This document shows, piece after piece, positions 11,401-22,353 of a DNA stretch of 64,000 nt; the stretch's first letter is position 1; the number at the start of each line of letters is the position of its first letter. The DNA is from Lepidodermella squamata (Eukaryota > Gastrotricha). A program made the position numbers and the translations under genes. The notes beneath the pieces are model-generated. The model was not told the DNA's origin. It saw only the letters and a program-made list of their open reading frames with translations, and ran no database searches. The stretch spans positions 62,001 to 126,000 of the forward strand of contig JBLDXI010000034.1 of assembly GCA_047495785.1 (NCBI GenBank), given 5' to 3'.

Positions 11401-12793
11401 GCCTCGCACAATATCCTCAACCTGATTATTTTTATTTATTTAAACATTATTATAACATCATTTATATATATATATATATATATATATGTCGCATTAAAAG
11501 TTTATAGGCGAGAAACCTCCAAAATTTAAAAAAAAAATCGCTAGTTAATATTTACCACTGTGCGACTTTCAGGGGTGATCCTATTCCTGGCAGCTCCGGC
11601 ATCCAACATCGCACCCGTATTAGTACAATTAGTACAAATTGGCGGATGCGTACAACGCCAAGCTGCCCATAAGAGGCAATCGAGAAATCCGATATCAATA
11701 GTTTGTGAGCATTACCCTATGATAGGAAAATAATCGATTTTCGTAATCGATATCGATTGATTATCGATTTTTTCCGATGTTTTCGGATGAAAAAATCAAT
11801 TCGATTTATGATTCCTCGATGGGTATTGTGGTCAACTTGGCGTTGAACGCATCCGAATCTCGCTGTCTATTTTTAACAGTTAATGATGCTTGTTATTAAT
11901 TGCGTATAATGTGCGAAATATAATGCAATGAATCTTTACTCTATTTATGGCGGTTTTTTTGAGCTTAGAAAGTCAATTAAAAAATAATAATAAAAATAAA
12001 ATTACCTGGGCAGTTCAGCAATATGTTATTACTCGAAACTTGCAAAGTGTTGATAACTTACATAAACTGATAGATCTTGTCGTTGGTAGGCGCTTTCGTC
12101 TATTCCAGGTAGGAACAATGCACGAGTATTATGGTATCGGTCTGAATAAGGCAAACACGCAGCTGTGTCAAAGTAGCTGAGAAGGCCAACCATTAGCTTA
12201 TTATACAATTGGACATCAACGTTACTAATACTCACGTGTACTTCCCGATTACAACAAAAACTTTCATGCCCATGCTGAAGGTGTCGTTTTTTATGAATTC
12301 GAACTGCATGCACGTCGAGCTCGTGAATCGCTGCAATGCTTGTTGAAGTAAGCTCCGCGCATCTTGGCCTGTTTTGAAAGAAAGACAGACGGTATCAATC
12401 ACCGGCTAAACTAGGCCTATTCAACGGGATAGGGCCATTCACCACGTGAAATTCGCCCCCTCCTCCGTACCCTCGGACCTCGATGATCTACTTCATCCAG
12501 GGCGTGCAAATTTTCGTGAACAGAATATTTGAAGAAATATGGCCATTTTCTATTTTAAATATGCGTGGCAAATGACTTTGATCTCGCCGCCCAGGCTTGG
12601 TCTCATTATTACTTTTAAACCAGTAATTTTGCTAACCTGCGAGGGGTACACCTATGTTCGCCAATCTCCCCCAGTCCCATTGAAGATCTTCCGTAATGTA
12701 GATCTTAATCGGTGACGGATAATCGGGTTCTGGGTAAGTCGTTGGCGAAATTCCATGAACGAAACAGCTAACAGCTATCAAAATGAGTAACAT
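8450..12793 (-). CDS. Secreted astacin-like protein (zinc site lost) with EGF, CUB, kringle-like and Cys-rich parts; exon 8 interrupted
   Basis: Thirteen exons chain in phase: 12793-12637, 12368-12236, 12176-12062, 11421-11193, 11054-10804, 10748-10688, 10624-10558, 10499-9677, 9129-8975, 8898-8818, 8755-8684, 8629-8561, 8500-8450. Without the insertion at 9963-10379 they total 1839 nt, 612 residues. Order: signal peptide (MLLILIAVSCFVHG), astacin-like domain without a propeptide (TCMQFEF; IGSMDRLSHYDI; LNRQYKC), EGF-like (CQTLTCQNGGYPDPTQWC), CUB (SPNYPGQY, ACEDYVIIRD, GGFKLIVYA), kringle-like region (PCLDW, ACRNLGN, PPALSPC), then about 140 Cys-rich residues from short exons. In astacins a HExxHxxGxxH helix binds zinc; the aligned segment here is RGMMNAFGYDW, so only the Gly remains, and the Met-turn is absent. 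The protein should be secreted and proteolytically inactive. As the sequence stands, translation runs from CUB into the insertion and stops at 10337. Astacin-EGF-CUB is usual in nematodes; the tail is not known to me. Confidence 0.8.
9220..9335. repeat. Right copy of the inverted repeat pair with a 24-bp palindrome
   Basis: Lies in intron 8 of the astacin-like gene. It is the reverse complement of the two blocks at 1288-1341 and 1555-1610, here nearly joined. It contains the same perfect 24-bp palindrome (9240-9263). Confidence 0.7.
9963..10379. mobile_element. 417-bp MITE inserted in a coding exon, 8-bp target duplication
   Basis: The ends are 24-bp perfect inverted repeats starting CATGAGACGTACC (9963-9986 and 10356-10379). 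The element is flanked by direct copies of gcgtagac at 9955-9962 and 10380-10387. Removing the element and one copy of the duplication rejoins the CUB end to the kringle-like part in frame. The interior is non-coding and contains a hairpin at about 10062-10111. Eight-base duplications are usual for hAT-type and some other DNA transposons; the end sequence does not settle which. Confidence 0.9.
11462..11488. repeat. (TA)n microsatellite in an intron
   Basis: Uninterrupted run of about 12 TA dinucleotides in the intron between exons 3 and 4 of the astacin-like gene. Confidence 0.9.
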
Positions 12794-14313
12794 TTTTTCA
12801 AATGTCAAAAATCTAAAAGAAAAAGAAAAATAGGCACAGTAAATGGAGGGAAGGCATGTATAATTTGAAAGGCGGATTCTCGTCTTAAGTATTTGTACTT
12901 GTCACCTCTCACCTATGAATTGCTGTGAAGAAGTGTAGATCCGAATTCCGAATTTTCAGCGAATAGCAAGAGGGGTTCAATGACCTTGCGTTTTAATTAA
13001 CTTCAATTTGTGGTGGAGCCCCCAAGATATGGGAGAAGATGAAAAACGGCAATCGTCCGCCAAAAATCCTAAGCCACTTTTCGGGGTGTGAAAGGTGAAA
13101 GGGTCATACCCCTAAGAAAATAGCCTGCAAAATTACAATAAAAAATCCGCCTTGATTGTTTTCTTGGAGAAATATCCATAGAATATGTGTTTCTCCATGG
13201 CAAACCTTAGGGGCATAGAGAATAGAGTAACTCTATTCTCTATGCTTAGGGGCATGTGGTATACCGTAATCCGGTATAACTTTGAACACCTACGTCCACG
13301 CAAAATTCAATTTAAATTCTGCGTAAATTCAACTGATGCAATTCTGGCCGGGTATTCAACGTAGTTCCACTGGGACCGCCCACCGTAACACCCTGATATT
13401 TTTTATTCTCGGAAATTCGCAAGCATAAGGATTTGGCAATGTGTACCCCAAAAGTACATTTTGAACACCAAGATTTCGTGGAATAAAAATCCACCTTTAT
13501 TCGTGCGCAGAAGAGAATTTAGCGTGAAATTCGCGATTTTCACCTTCGTAGAGATAAAGTGTGTTTTTCCACGCGCTATACCCACTATCCCTCATCGTGG
13601 AATTTCAATTTTTTTTATTATAGTCGATGGGGATCGGTTTCAACTTCAACCTGTTCAAAGGAATCCGCTGGGAAATGAATAGTTTTGACGCCATAGCGGT
13701 TTTCCCGAAGGTCACTTTTTGAGGGTTCAAAAATGGGTGTATTCGGCTTGACCCCGCGGCCACATGCTTGATCTGACTACCCCTTTCTTTGGTGGAAATG
13801 ATAGAAATGAGTCCATATTATCACCATGTGAAATGATTTGTTTACCGAAGCCACCGTTAAACAATTATTCATGGGTATCGGATGCATTTTTTTGTTTATA
13901 CAGCCTTTATGCCTAAACCACCCAGCCGTCATTCCAGCCTTCATTCCTCATGAGAAACCGTGTTCGCACTTCGTATGAAAAAAATAGGGAAATTTCGTAC
14001 TCTGCTTTGAAATAACTTGAATAAATACTTAGCCTTTGCACTTATAGCCATATTCAATAACAGAATCCCGAAAAATTGCATCCGAAACCCATGATTGATT
14101 TTTTAGACTACCCTTTAAGGCTGGGTTTCATGGCTCATTGACTGAAATTTATTGGAGTTCCACCGTGAATGAGTCTTAGAAATGAAATCAAGCTAGTCAT
14201 CCCTTTAATTTGAGGCAGAAGGAAAAAGATATGCTTAATAAAAGTCAACACAAATTTCCGGGAGAAATGGATGCCTCAGGTTCAGTAGCCTCAGAGCCGG
14301 GCAGGATGCGTCC
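12794..14313. other. Upstream region of the astacin-like gene; no other gene seen
   Basis: Presumed promoter side of the minus-strand astacin-like gene and the downstream flank of the lectin-like gene. Apart from a strong hairpin at 13213-13245 I see no feature. Confidence 0.4.
13213..13245. repeat. Perfect 16-bp-stem hairpin flanked by direct repeats
   Basis: GCATAGAGAATAGAGT is followed by one base and its exact complement. The 11-bp sequence cttaggggcat sits at both edges (13206-13216 and 13244-13254), overlapping the arms. Confidence 0.75.
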
Positions 14314-15420
14314 TCAAATCCGTTCGCATATGGCGCGTTTGGATATAGAACACGAAGCCAATACAAGTCCGTTCATATTCGCGTGTTTACCTGAATTATG
14401 AAACATGAATATTACGTAATATTACATGTATTAGTTAGAATTCGAGCCTATTGAAGCCCCTTTATCGCGCCCTTACAGTGTTTCGTGTTATCAGGCGTTT
14501 GTGGAATGCCGAGGAATGTGTCGTTAGCCGGCTCGCCTGTGATGAAGGAGTACGATGTTGGGTTCGCTTGTTTCGCGCCGATGAACAGCAATTCAGTGGT
14601 TGTGGCAATCGTTTTAGCTTTGTCGAACATCGCCTGATCATTGGGAATCGCCAGCGATTTATTGCGGGCCTGGCAAGCGTTCACTGCGTATGCTCGCGTG
14701 CCTTTTGATTTTTGATGCTGTGAGCTCCAAGCTCGCTGGGGTCTGAAAAATAGCATTGCTATCAAAAAGTGAACAAATACTGCCTCCTACTTACATCTCC
14801 GCAAAGACCGTAACTAGGGCCCGAGCAGCTTGCATCCAAAATGCCCAATGTTGAGATTTGCATACCTAACAACAATTAGTATGACGAGTAAAATGATGAT
14901 GAATACATTATCGTTGTTTTCAGGCATTGAAACATCGACAATATTGATTTAAATTTCACAAACGGCGTGATGGTTCGGAGAATTTGAAAATCAATATCTA
15001 AGTAAGCTTCCAGGAGTTACAGTTAGAGATCCAGAGATATCACCAAGTATACACTTATATACACAAAATGGCAACCATCTACAGAATATCAAACAAACTT
15101 ACTGCCGAAATTTTGAAGACAGGCATCCAAGCTGGCAAAACCCGTTTTCCCTTAAGTCTAAAATAACAGAAGGGTTTGAAAGGAGAAAGTTGGCGGCGAA
15201 AAGTTACCGTGGTATTTGTGCAGGGAAAATTGTTCGTAATACATGTGACGAATTGCCGAATCAACACAGGAGTCAAATCTCTGTTTCTGTTCAATGGATT
15301 TGTGTGAAGTTCGCAAAGTAGGTCAAGATTTATTACCAGAAATGTGTTCAAATCCGTGGTACAATTGTACTCAGCGGTAATGTCAGGGATCAAGGATAGT
15401 GGAAGAATGATAGCGATAGA
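14314..15420 (-). pseudogene. C-type lectin-like domain gene with a one-base frame break
   Basis: Exons on the minus strand: a hydrophobic, signal-like exon ending at 15337 (start uncertain), linker exon 14865-14795 (ISTLGILDASCSGPSYGLCGD), core exon 14742-14477 and last exon 14390-14314. The core has NACQARNKSLAIPNDQ, FIGAKQANPTSYSFITGEP and NTKHC; the last exon gives LASCSISKRAICERI and stop. These are the typical C-type lectin-like Cys and hydrophobic landmarks. The gene matches the 62217-62741 copy exon for exon (71/74, 266/265, 77/77 nt). The core exon has one extra base: its first residues (TPASLELTASKIK) are in frame with the linker and align with TLADMEISN of the other copy, while the rest is in another frame. 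The slip lies at or near the AAAA run at about 14707. Either it is a pseudogene or an assembly error. No calcium or sugar-binding motif (EPN/QPD) is seen. Confidence 0.65.
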
Positions 15421-15983
15421 AACATGGGATTATGAGTGCACATTTTTCTTCATCCACATTTTTTATGAAAAATTGTTGATTCTTCAGAAGAAACTTGGAA
15501 AAACTACCGTAAATACCGAATTATTAAGCTGAAAAGGCAGGGATGCACCCATCCTAAGAATATAAGACCCGTTTTGCATCGAAATCGGTCATGAAGTGAC
15601 CCGAGCTTTTAATTTGTTGCTGCTAGCTAGTGTTTAGACATGTTTGCCTTGTTTTTCTCGTGCTGACTGCTGTTCATCAATAAAACACCAAAAAACACTA
15701 AATTTATTGCTGCTGACTGGTGCTGATAGATCGCCCGATATGCTCGCTTGTTTTAGAAATTCTTCGAATTCTCAGCACTCGTGAGCAGAAAACTCACTAC
15801 TTGTGATATTATTGCGCAAAAAACGTCATCTCCTTAATATGGCAATAAGAAGTGTGAATATGCAAATGAACTGCATGAATTCATCAAGTCCTATTCCAAA
15901 ACCAGTACTTTTCTGAAATCGCATCTAGTTTATAATATTTTCTGCCATGAAAGTGGTCCCTTGGTAATCGGGGTGGCCAGCTG

Positions 15984-16190
15984 ATGTTTGAACTCAATGA
16001 TTTCGATCTGGCGGAGCGAGCGGTGAAAACTGGTCTAACCGTCAAGCCGTTTCTACTCCGATTTCGCTGGTTTGTTGTGAAACCACCCGATGTTATTCAA
16101 TGCTATCGCTGCCAACGTTACGGCCACATGGCGCGGAGCTGTTCAGAAGAAGAACGTTGTTTGAGATGTGCACAATGTTTCGCACAATGT
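15984..16190 (+). pseudogene. Non-LTR retrotransposon ORF1 fragment with CCHC knuckle
   Basis: The frame encodes FELNDFDLAERAVKTG, then VIQCYRCQRYGHMARSC, a perfect C-x2-C-x4-H-x4-C zinc knuckle, followed by a broken second knuckle. This is typical of the nucleic-acid-binding ORF1 protein of LINE-type elements. The frame then runs into a low-complexity TTTTAAAATTT stretch. No reverse transcriptase is adjacent, so this is an orphan fragment. Confidence 0.65.
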
Positions 16191-16253
16191 TTCGACTTGT
16201 TTGCGTGTTGTTTGCTGCAACACGCATTAAATTTTAAAATTTTGAAATTTTAA

Positions 16254-19200
16254 AATTTTCAATTAAGCGAAGATTTTTTGGAATACCTGGAAATATTTAT
16301 CGGAATGTGGATCTATACCCTTGATTTACAGGATATTAATTGCCTGGTGTATGAATTTTGTATAGTTTAGGCATTTGATACAAAATTCAATGTTCCAAAA
16401 TCTAAAATCTGAAAAATTGACATAATTGACATAATCGAAAACTGACCGAGAAAATCACCTCTATTTAAGGAGAAGTCCAAAAAAAATCACGACCCTCCGT
16501 TTAGAAGGGCGCCTGCCTTCATTGTTGCGTCATTAACACAGCCACACTAGTCACGTGACTCTTAATCGCTTTTAAATTAAACTCAAAGACAGTAAGGGCC
16601 ATCAGCTTGTCACACAAACAGTGCTGATTTTTTCTGAGTGAGATTTTCGACGCGAAATTTAAAGACTGGGACTAACATATTTTAAAACCTCAATTTCTTT
16701 CCACTCAGGTGAAAATTCAGCTCTTACCATTTATTAGGCCATTCCTTTATCCGACGTGTGGGTAGTATCAATGGATTTTTTCCTTGTTTAATATATCTAT
16801 TGGGAGTCCCGTAATGCCACGCTGCATTTTTCACGGTACCATGTGATTTTTCCCCAAATTTTTGAAAACTTAATTAATAACCCTAAATTCAACAAAAAAT
16901 TCAAATCGTTTGAATTTTAGTGAATTTCGATGGGGGTCTGATACAACCTTTTTATATAGCTCTATATTTTTAGCTGCCGAAACTCATTTTGCAGTGTTAG
17001 CGGTACTAAAATTAGGTAAACACCTCTGGAAATATGTATAAATATGTATATTTACGCCGCTCAAGTGAAGGCTTCAGCGTTCAATTACAGCTTCGTGGTA
17101 ACACATTTTTCGGATTTATTTGTGCTATTTCGGCTTTTTTGACCATAACCTACAGCCAGAAGATGAGGAATATTTTCCGATTAATTTTGAAATTAATTTC
17201 GACCGGCGACGGGCGCCGCCTGGCTCATTATTGCCAGACTCCGCCAACCCAAAATTACGGGCCACGGCCAATGGCTGTACATCCATGGCTAATATTATGG
17301 AGACGGTGTGAGGTGTTCCATCGTGGTCTCGACCCTCGACCCTCGACCAGTCGCTGTTTTTACCTAATTTTTAGCTCAGCGCATGTCTCATCCTGCGTCT
17401 CATTTTTCCGCCCTGAGGCGGCCGATTTAAAATTTACAAAAACCTGTATTTTAGTCATATTAACATTATCGGGAAGCATGAAAATATCATTTCAAGATGT
17501 GTCGTGGCGTCGAAATCGATGTTAAGGTGGATAAATACAGAGTGTCCCAGAAATTTGCGCAACTTTTTTTTAATTTGGCAACTTTTAGTGGGAAATTCAT
17601 TAATTTTATTAAATTAAACCTAGCAAATTTCGCCGGAATTTTTGATCTCATTTAAAGTGACGCATACTTTATTACGTGTTATGAATTTTTCTAAAATATT
17701 TCTGGCCTCGCGGCGTGACTTCGCGTCTCATTTTAAATGTTCTGACCCTTAACTCTTTCCCGAGTATTTTCTTTGCATGCGTTACTTATGGGACACGCTG
17801 TAGTCTGTAGTTGTGCTGCTCAGTTTAAAATTTCGGCTGCGAAGAAATATATAATCTCTTTGCTGGCTTTCATTTTCGCTCCAACAGTTTCGCCTTCGAT
17901 AGCGGGCTTGAAAATGTTCGCAATATTTCTAATTTGCGTGCTAATTCGTGTATATAATCCTGAGGGCAATGCTAGCATTGTAAAGGCCTTCCGCGGTTTT
18001 TACCCGGAACCGGTCCCAAGGCCGGGTTTTTTTATTGGTGGTTATGAAATATTTTCGCCATTCGAACGTGGTGATTTCGAAAGAAATTGCAATTTCAAGA
18101 CGGGTCGAGTGGTAACTGGGATTTCTAACGAAATCCTAGTTGCCACTGCTCAAAATTCGGGAAAATTCTTAAGGATGGGTTAGTTGGGATCCCAAGGTGA
18201 TGGGTGGTTCAGGGGCCTGGTGAGATGGGCTATGGGCGTTATAAGCTGGTCCCACTTGGCAATCTGATGATCCCGTCGCCTGATCCGTCGTCTGTGATTT
18301 CACGATTACAGTGGCGCTGCAGGGACCGCACTTGATTGGTCCGATCGGCGCGGCTATCTGAGCTATCTGAGCCAAATGCCCCAGTAGGTTAGGGGGGGTC
18401 CCTTGGTATTTACCAGGACATTTACCAGGACCTAATCAGGGCAAGGTCCTGAGCCTCGGGAATGCCCTGATGGCTTACTGATAGGCTGGTACTTCTAATA
18501 ATAAATTATAAAACAAACATTTTGATAAATATGATGAATAATTCCAATTTAAATAAATAAGAATTATACAGAATTAAATTTCCTGCTCAGTACCACTGAG
18601 CAGTGAAAACTGGTAAATATGCTCACTAGTGTTTGCGTGGTGCAATTTAGGCATGTTCAGCAGAAGTTTTAGGGAAACAAATCAAACACTAGTCAGCAGA
18701 AAAAAATTGAAAGCTCGGGGATGAAATCATTCCTCTAATACTAATATAATCACTGCTCTAAATGAGGCGAACGCGAGTTCTCATTTTTAGCAGCAAGGGG
18801 TATTACCAGAGTTTGGATTTGGATACTCTAAATCAATAGCAAATCAAGGGAGCTAAATCATTTGCAAATTGAATCATCATAAGCATTTTGTAAATCCACT
18901 AAGGCCACAAAGGCCGACAGTGGTAATAATAATATCATTCATATAAAAAGGTCTCTGCCAACGAGTTCACCATTAGTAGGCAGTAGGAAACTTTACAAGG
19001 ATCCGGGATTGTTAGGGAGACTCCAATTTTCCAAGGAAGTCTTCGAAATTTTTAAATGATATAAATTGACAACATAATGAAGTATTACAGGGTGTTGCGT
19101 AACACCGCGAACAATTTGGATTGCGCGTGATTGAACACAATTTTCAATGAAAATAATCAAGAGAAATTATAATTTTTTGTTCTCGAACTCGAAATACTGT

Positions 19201-21086
19201 ATTTTCCGAGTACCCCGCAGGACGAACCCGAACAGCTTCCCCGTAAAGCCTTGCTAAAACCTGAAAATCTCTTTGGGTTACGCAGCTCAAGTCAAGGTCA
19301 AGTACTGGCACAAAATGGGCCCTCCGCGAGCTTTCGATATCGATGCCTTCAGAAATCAGCGACCCGTTTTTTGCAAAATTGGGTCACTTTAACCTATAAG
19401 GCGCCTATGACACTTGAAATACCAATTTTCGATCAGATTAATAAGGATAATGGATAAACAGAGTGAGGGAAATAAAGACCGCCCTCCCCCAAAATAATCG
19501 CCGCGATATTAGGCCTTTTTCGATAAATCAGGAAAATAGACGCTTTATTCGAAAACATTCGAAATTTATCATTTTGATCCTAAACGTAGAGCACGGCTTT
19601 CGATATTTCAAAATCGGCAAAAACAGAGGCTTTCACGGCAAAACTTCGTAAAACTTGGGACCCTTAAAAAGGGAACCCTTATGATTTTTCCCCTGACCCC
19701 TACGGAAATTTGATCGATGCAAGGGGGGGGGGGGCCTTACCTTTTACACCCCCTACATTAAGAACACGGCAAAAATAAATTGAGTAAAAAACAGGAAATC
19801 ACAAGCAAAACTGCCGCGCCAGTCCTAGCTAATACTTGGTTGGGCGACGGTCTTCATTTCGATATCGTAAAAGCACGGCAAAATTATTTTGAGCCTCCTC
19901 ATAAAAACACGGAAAACATAAATCGAAGAAAAATTAATTTTTGAGAGCTCGTAAAACCTAAAACCACGGCAAATGCACGGTATAAAAGGGCAGAGTGCGA
20001 AATAGGATCCAGCAGCTGAGATGTTTTCAACTTTTTTCCAGAAACCCAGCCGAATAATCCAAAGAGTCCCCTTTATATCGCTCACCGGCTAAGCGAATAT
20101 GTGTTAGTGGCTACTTGAACACAGCGGGCGTGCGTCACGCAATTTGTGCGCGCATACTAGCTATGTTCACATCCAAATTTGTAAACATTTGCAGAAAAAT
20201 CATGAATCGTCTTCTTAAAAGAAAATGTGAATTTCAACCAACCATGATCTCGCCTGTTTTCCACAGCCAGGGATGCCCGGTCGACACGTCGCTGCCTGAG
20301 TCGCCAATCGATAGCACAATCTAGCAGTCTGTGTGGATGTAGCACAAGTCAAGCCGCAGACACAATCGATAAAAGAAACTCACCGATGTCGTACACTTTG
20401 ATCTATCCGGCCAACTTCCTCCGAGCTGGATCGATTGCGAATACAAAGGCGATGATAAATGACTTCATCATCAAACACAAAAAGCGTAAAAAATAATAGA
20501 ATAATACAATAAATCAGCGTTTGAAATGAACATTTTTTGAAAAACATGTTTTGATTTTTAAGAGGAAACGCGTGGATACATTTTCCGGCACGTGGAAAAA
20601 TTTCCTCGCTTTCATGATTGAATGAGACGGATTATTTAGTTGTCGTAGTTTTTTGTAAATAGTTTTCATTCATCACCATTACAAAAACTTACCGACCTCG
20701 CGGCTCCAGCATCACATCAGCCATCAGCGTCACATCGGTGTGATTTTATCAGTATTACGCATAATAGATGAAAAAACACGCTTGTCATTTGTCATTAATC
20801 GATTTAATAAGGCATCACAACAAAATAAAATTTCTTTCACATGCAATACGAAAAAATGCAATAATAGTGAATAAATATATTCAGAAATCAAGATATGGGC
20901 GCAACTCAAAAATCGTTGCGAGAGATGGTAGTGTCGGAAGATCGAGGAACAAAACTTCATTCCGCAGCAATGAAAAAAACCAACCCATGAATTCATCGAC
21001 CTGCCACATGAATTAAGTTTCGTCCCATGAATTCAATTACCCTTTTTATCAATATTTTCATGCGCATGAATTGTTTATAAAAACAT
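16254..21086. other. No gene seen; one hairpin and a G run
   Basis: Several 60-160-codon frames occur (for example 17034-17525 and 17773-18183), but none shows a domain, a convincing signal peptide with splice context, or a paralogue in this window. A hairpin with a 19-bp imperfect stem lies at 18107-18151, and a run of G at about 19725-19735 may be poorly resolved in the assembly. Confidence 0.4.
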
Positions 21087-22353
21087 TTAAAATACATCGC
21101 TGGCTTGTTCGCACCAGTTGAACTCGGCTTTCGAGCTGATAACGGGGTCGAGAGCTAAGGCGTGCTCGGAATCAGCGACGAGGCCGGTCTGTTGTAGCCA
21201 GTCTGGTGTCGTGGAAATATCGCAGAATTCAAGTGGGCAGACGATTTTGTGGGGTGAAATTGTGGTACAGGCGTCGAGACAGCTGGTGGGAAATAAGTGG
21301 ACGGGCTGGTCTGAGCATTGGATGGCGGACATGCCGATGTAGACAGATCGCGGGGCCGTTAAACAACTGCGGTTGCCAAGCAAGCTGATCGGGGACAACG
21401 CGATGATGTTGCAGACCGAGTTTCTTATTATCGGAAGTTTCGCTCGAATTGTAACGTCGATGACATCGGGTTGATCGGCGCCGGTGATGGACATCCAGGC
21501 CGAGACAAACAATGGGACACCCTGGGTTAGTAATTTGACCGTTTCGTTGTGCCTGGGTGAGATTTGTAGCTGGCGGATGATTTTAGTCGCCATGGCCTCG
21601 GTCATTTCATAGGTACCGAACGAGCCATCGTTTATGCCTACTCGGGTTGGCTCATGAACAACCTGGCGGCTAAGTGTCTGGCGAAGATCAGGCGGTCGCG
21701 GCGCAGTCGACGCAGGCGCCGCAGCGCCGGGCGGCGCAGTCAACTTTGTAGCGCTCTTTGCCGACGAACGGGCCGACTGTTGCGCTTGCGAATAGCGATC
21801 AGCCGGGGGGAAATCGCGCAACCAGGCCAACTTGAGGCGGTTGCGATGGGCAAGGATATCACGACCGGACAGATCAAAGAAGCGAATAGCGTAAGTAACA
21901 GGCGAAACTCGAGCCACGACGGAATACGGGCCCTTGTAGCGAGATGCGAATTTCGGTATCACATCGGGCCGGTTACTTGGTACGTGGAGGTAGACAAGAT
22001 CGCCGATATCGAACGGCTCGCAATTGGCTGAACTGCGATCATAGCGCTCTTTCTCACGAGCACGCGCGAGCTGGAAGCGAGTCCGAACGTCGTCGAAAGC
22101 GCGACGTAGTTTGTCATACAAGCCGTAGGCATGATTTTCACGCAACTCGTTCTGAGTTTTGGGCTGGGACGCAGGCTTCTCGGCGGAGCACTGCCAGTCC
22201 ATAGCCAACTTGGGCATGTGACCTAGCATAAGATATGCTGGTGGGTGGCGATGAGTCGAATGGTGAGACGAATTGTAGCCGGAGCAGCAGGCCTTGACGA
22301 AGCGGCACCAGTCGAGGTGCTGGCCGGGCACGACGTATTTCGCGATGCAGTTA
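21087..22353 (-). pseudogene. Ty3/Gypsy-like integrase C-terminal half fused in frame to an Env-like Cys-rich region
   Basis: The minus frame begins at the edge of the CACTA-like insertion and stops at 21087. The first part is the end of an integrase core (LDWCRFVKACCSGYNSSHHSTH, HPPAYLMLGHMP), then a basic helical region and a GPY/F-type module (FASRYKGPYSVVARVSPVTYAI), then HRNRLKLAW. Integrase joins element DNA to host DNA. After a Pro/Ala-rich linker, about 190 residues carry many Cys but no integrase or protease motif. Their position downstream of integrase, where env lies in retrovirus-like elements, suggests an Env-like surface region; this is inference. The catalytic D,D,E core is missing because the upstream part of pol is lost. 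Confidence 0.7.

Noticed and set aside
11574-11720. Possible extra exon between exons 3 and 4 of the astacin-like gene
   Set aside because: A Cys-containing frame with a donor exists, but no acceptor gives the right phase, whereas exons 3 and 4 join directly in phase and align with the astacin helix.
12029-12313. Minus-strand 94-codon frame read as a single exon
   Set aside because: It crosses a donor and an acceptor; the astacin-like reading uses another frame in the first part, with an intron at 12177-12235.
17034-17525. A 163-codon plus-strand frame
   Set aside because: No domain, biased towards chance composition, no splice or paralogue support; probably non-coding.
17773-18183. A 136-codon frame with hydrophobic segments
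   Set aside because: Hydrophobic stretches arise easily in AT-rich DNA; its 3' half overlaps a hairpin repeat, and no homologue is recognisable.
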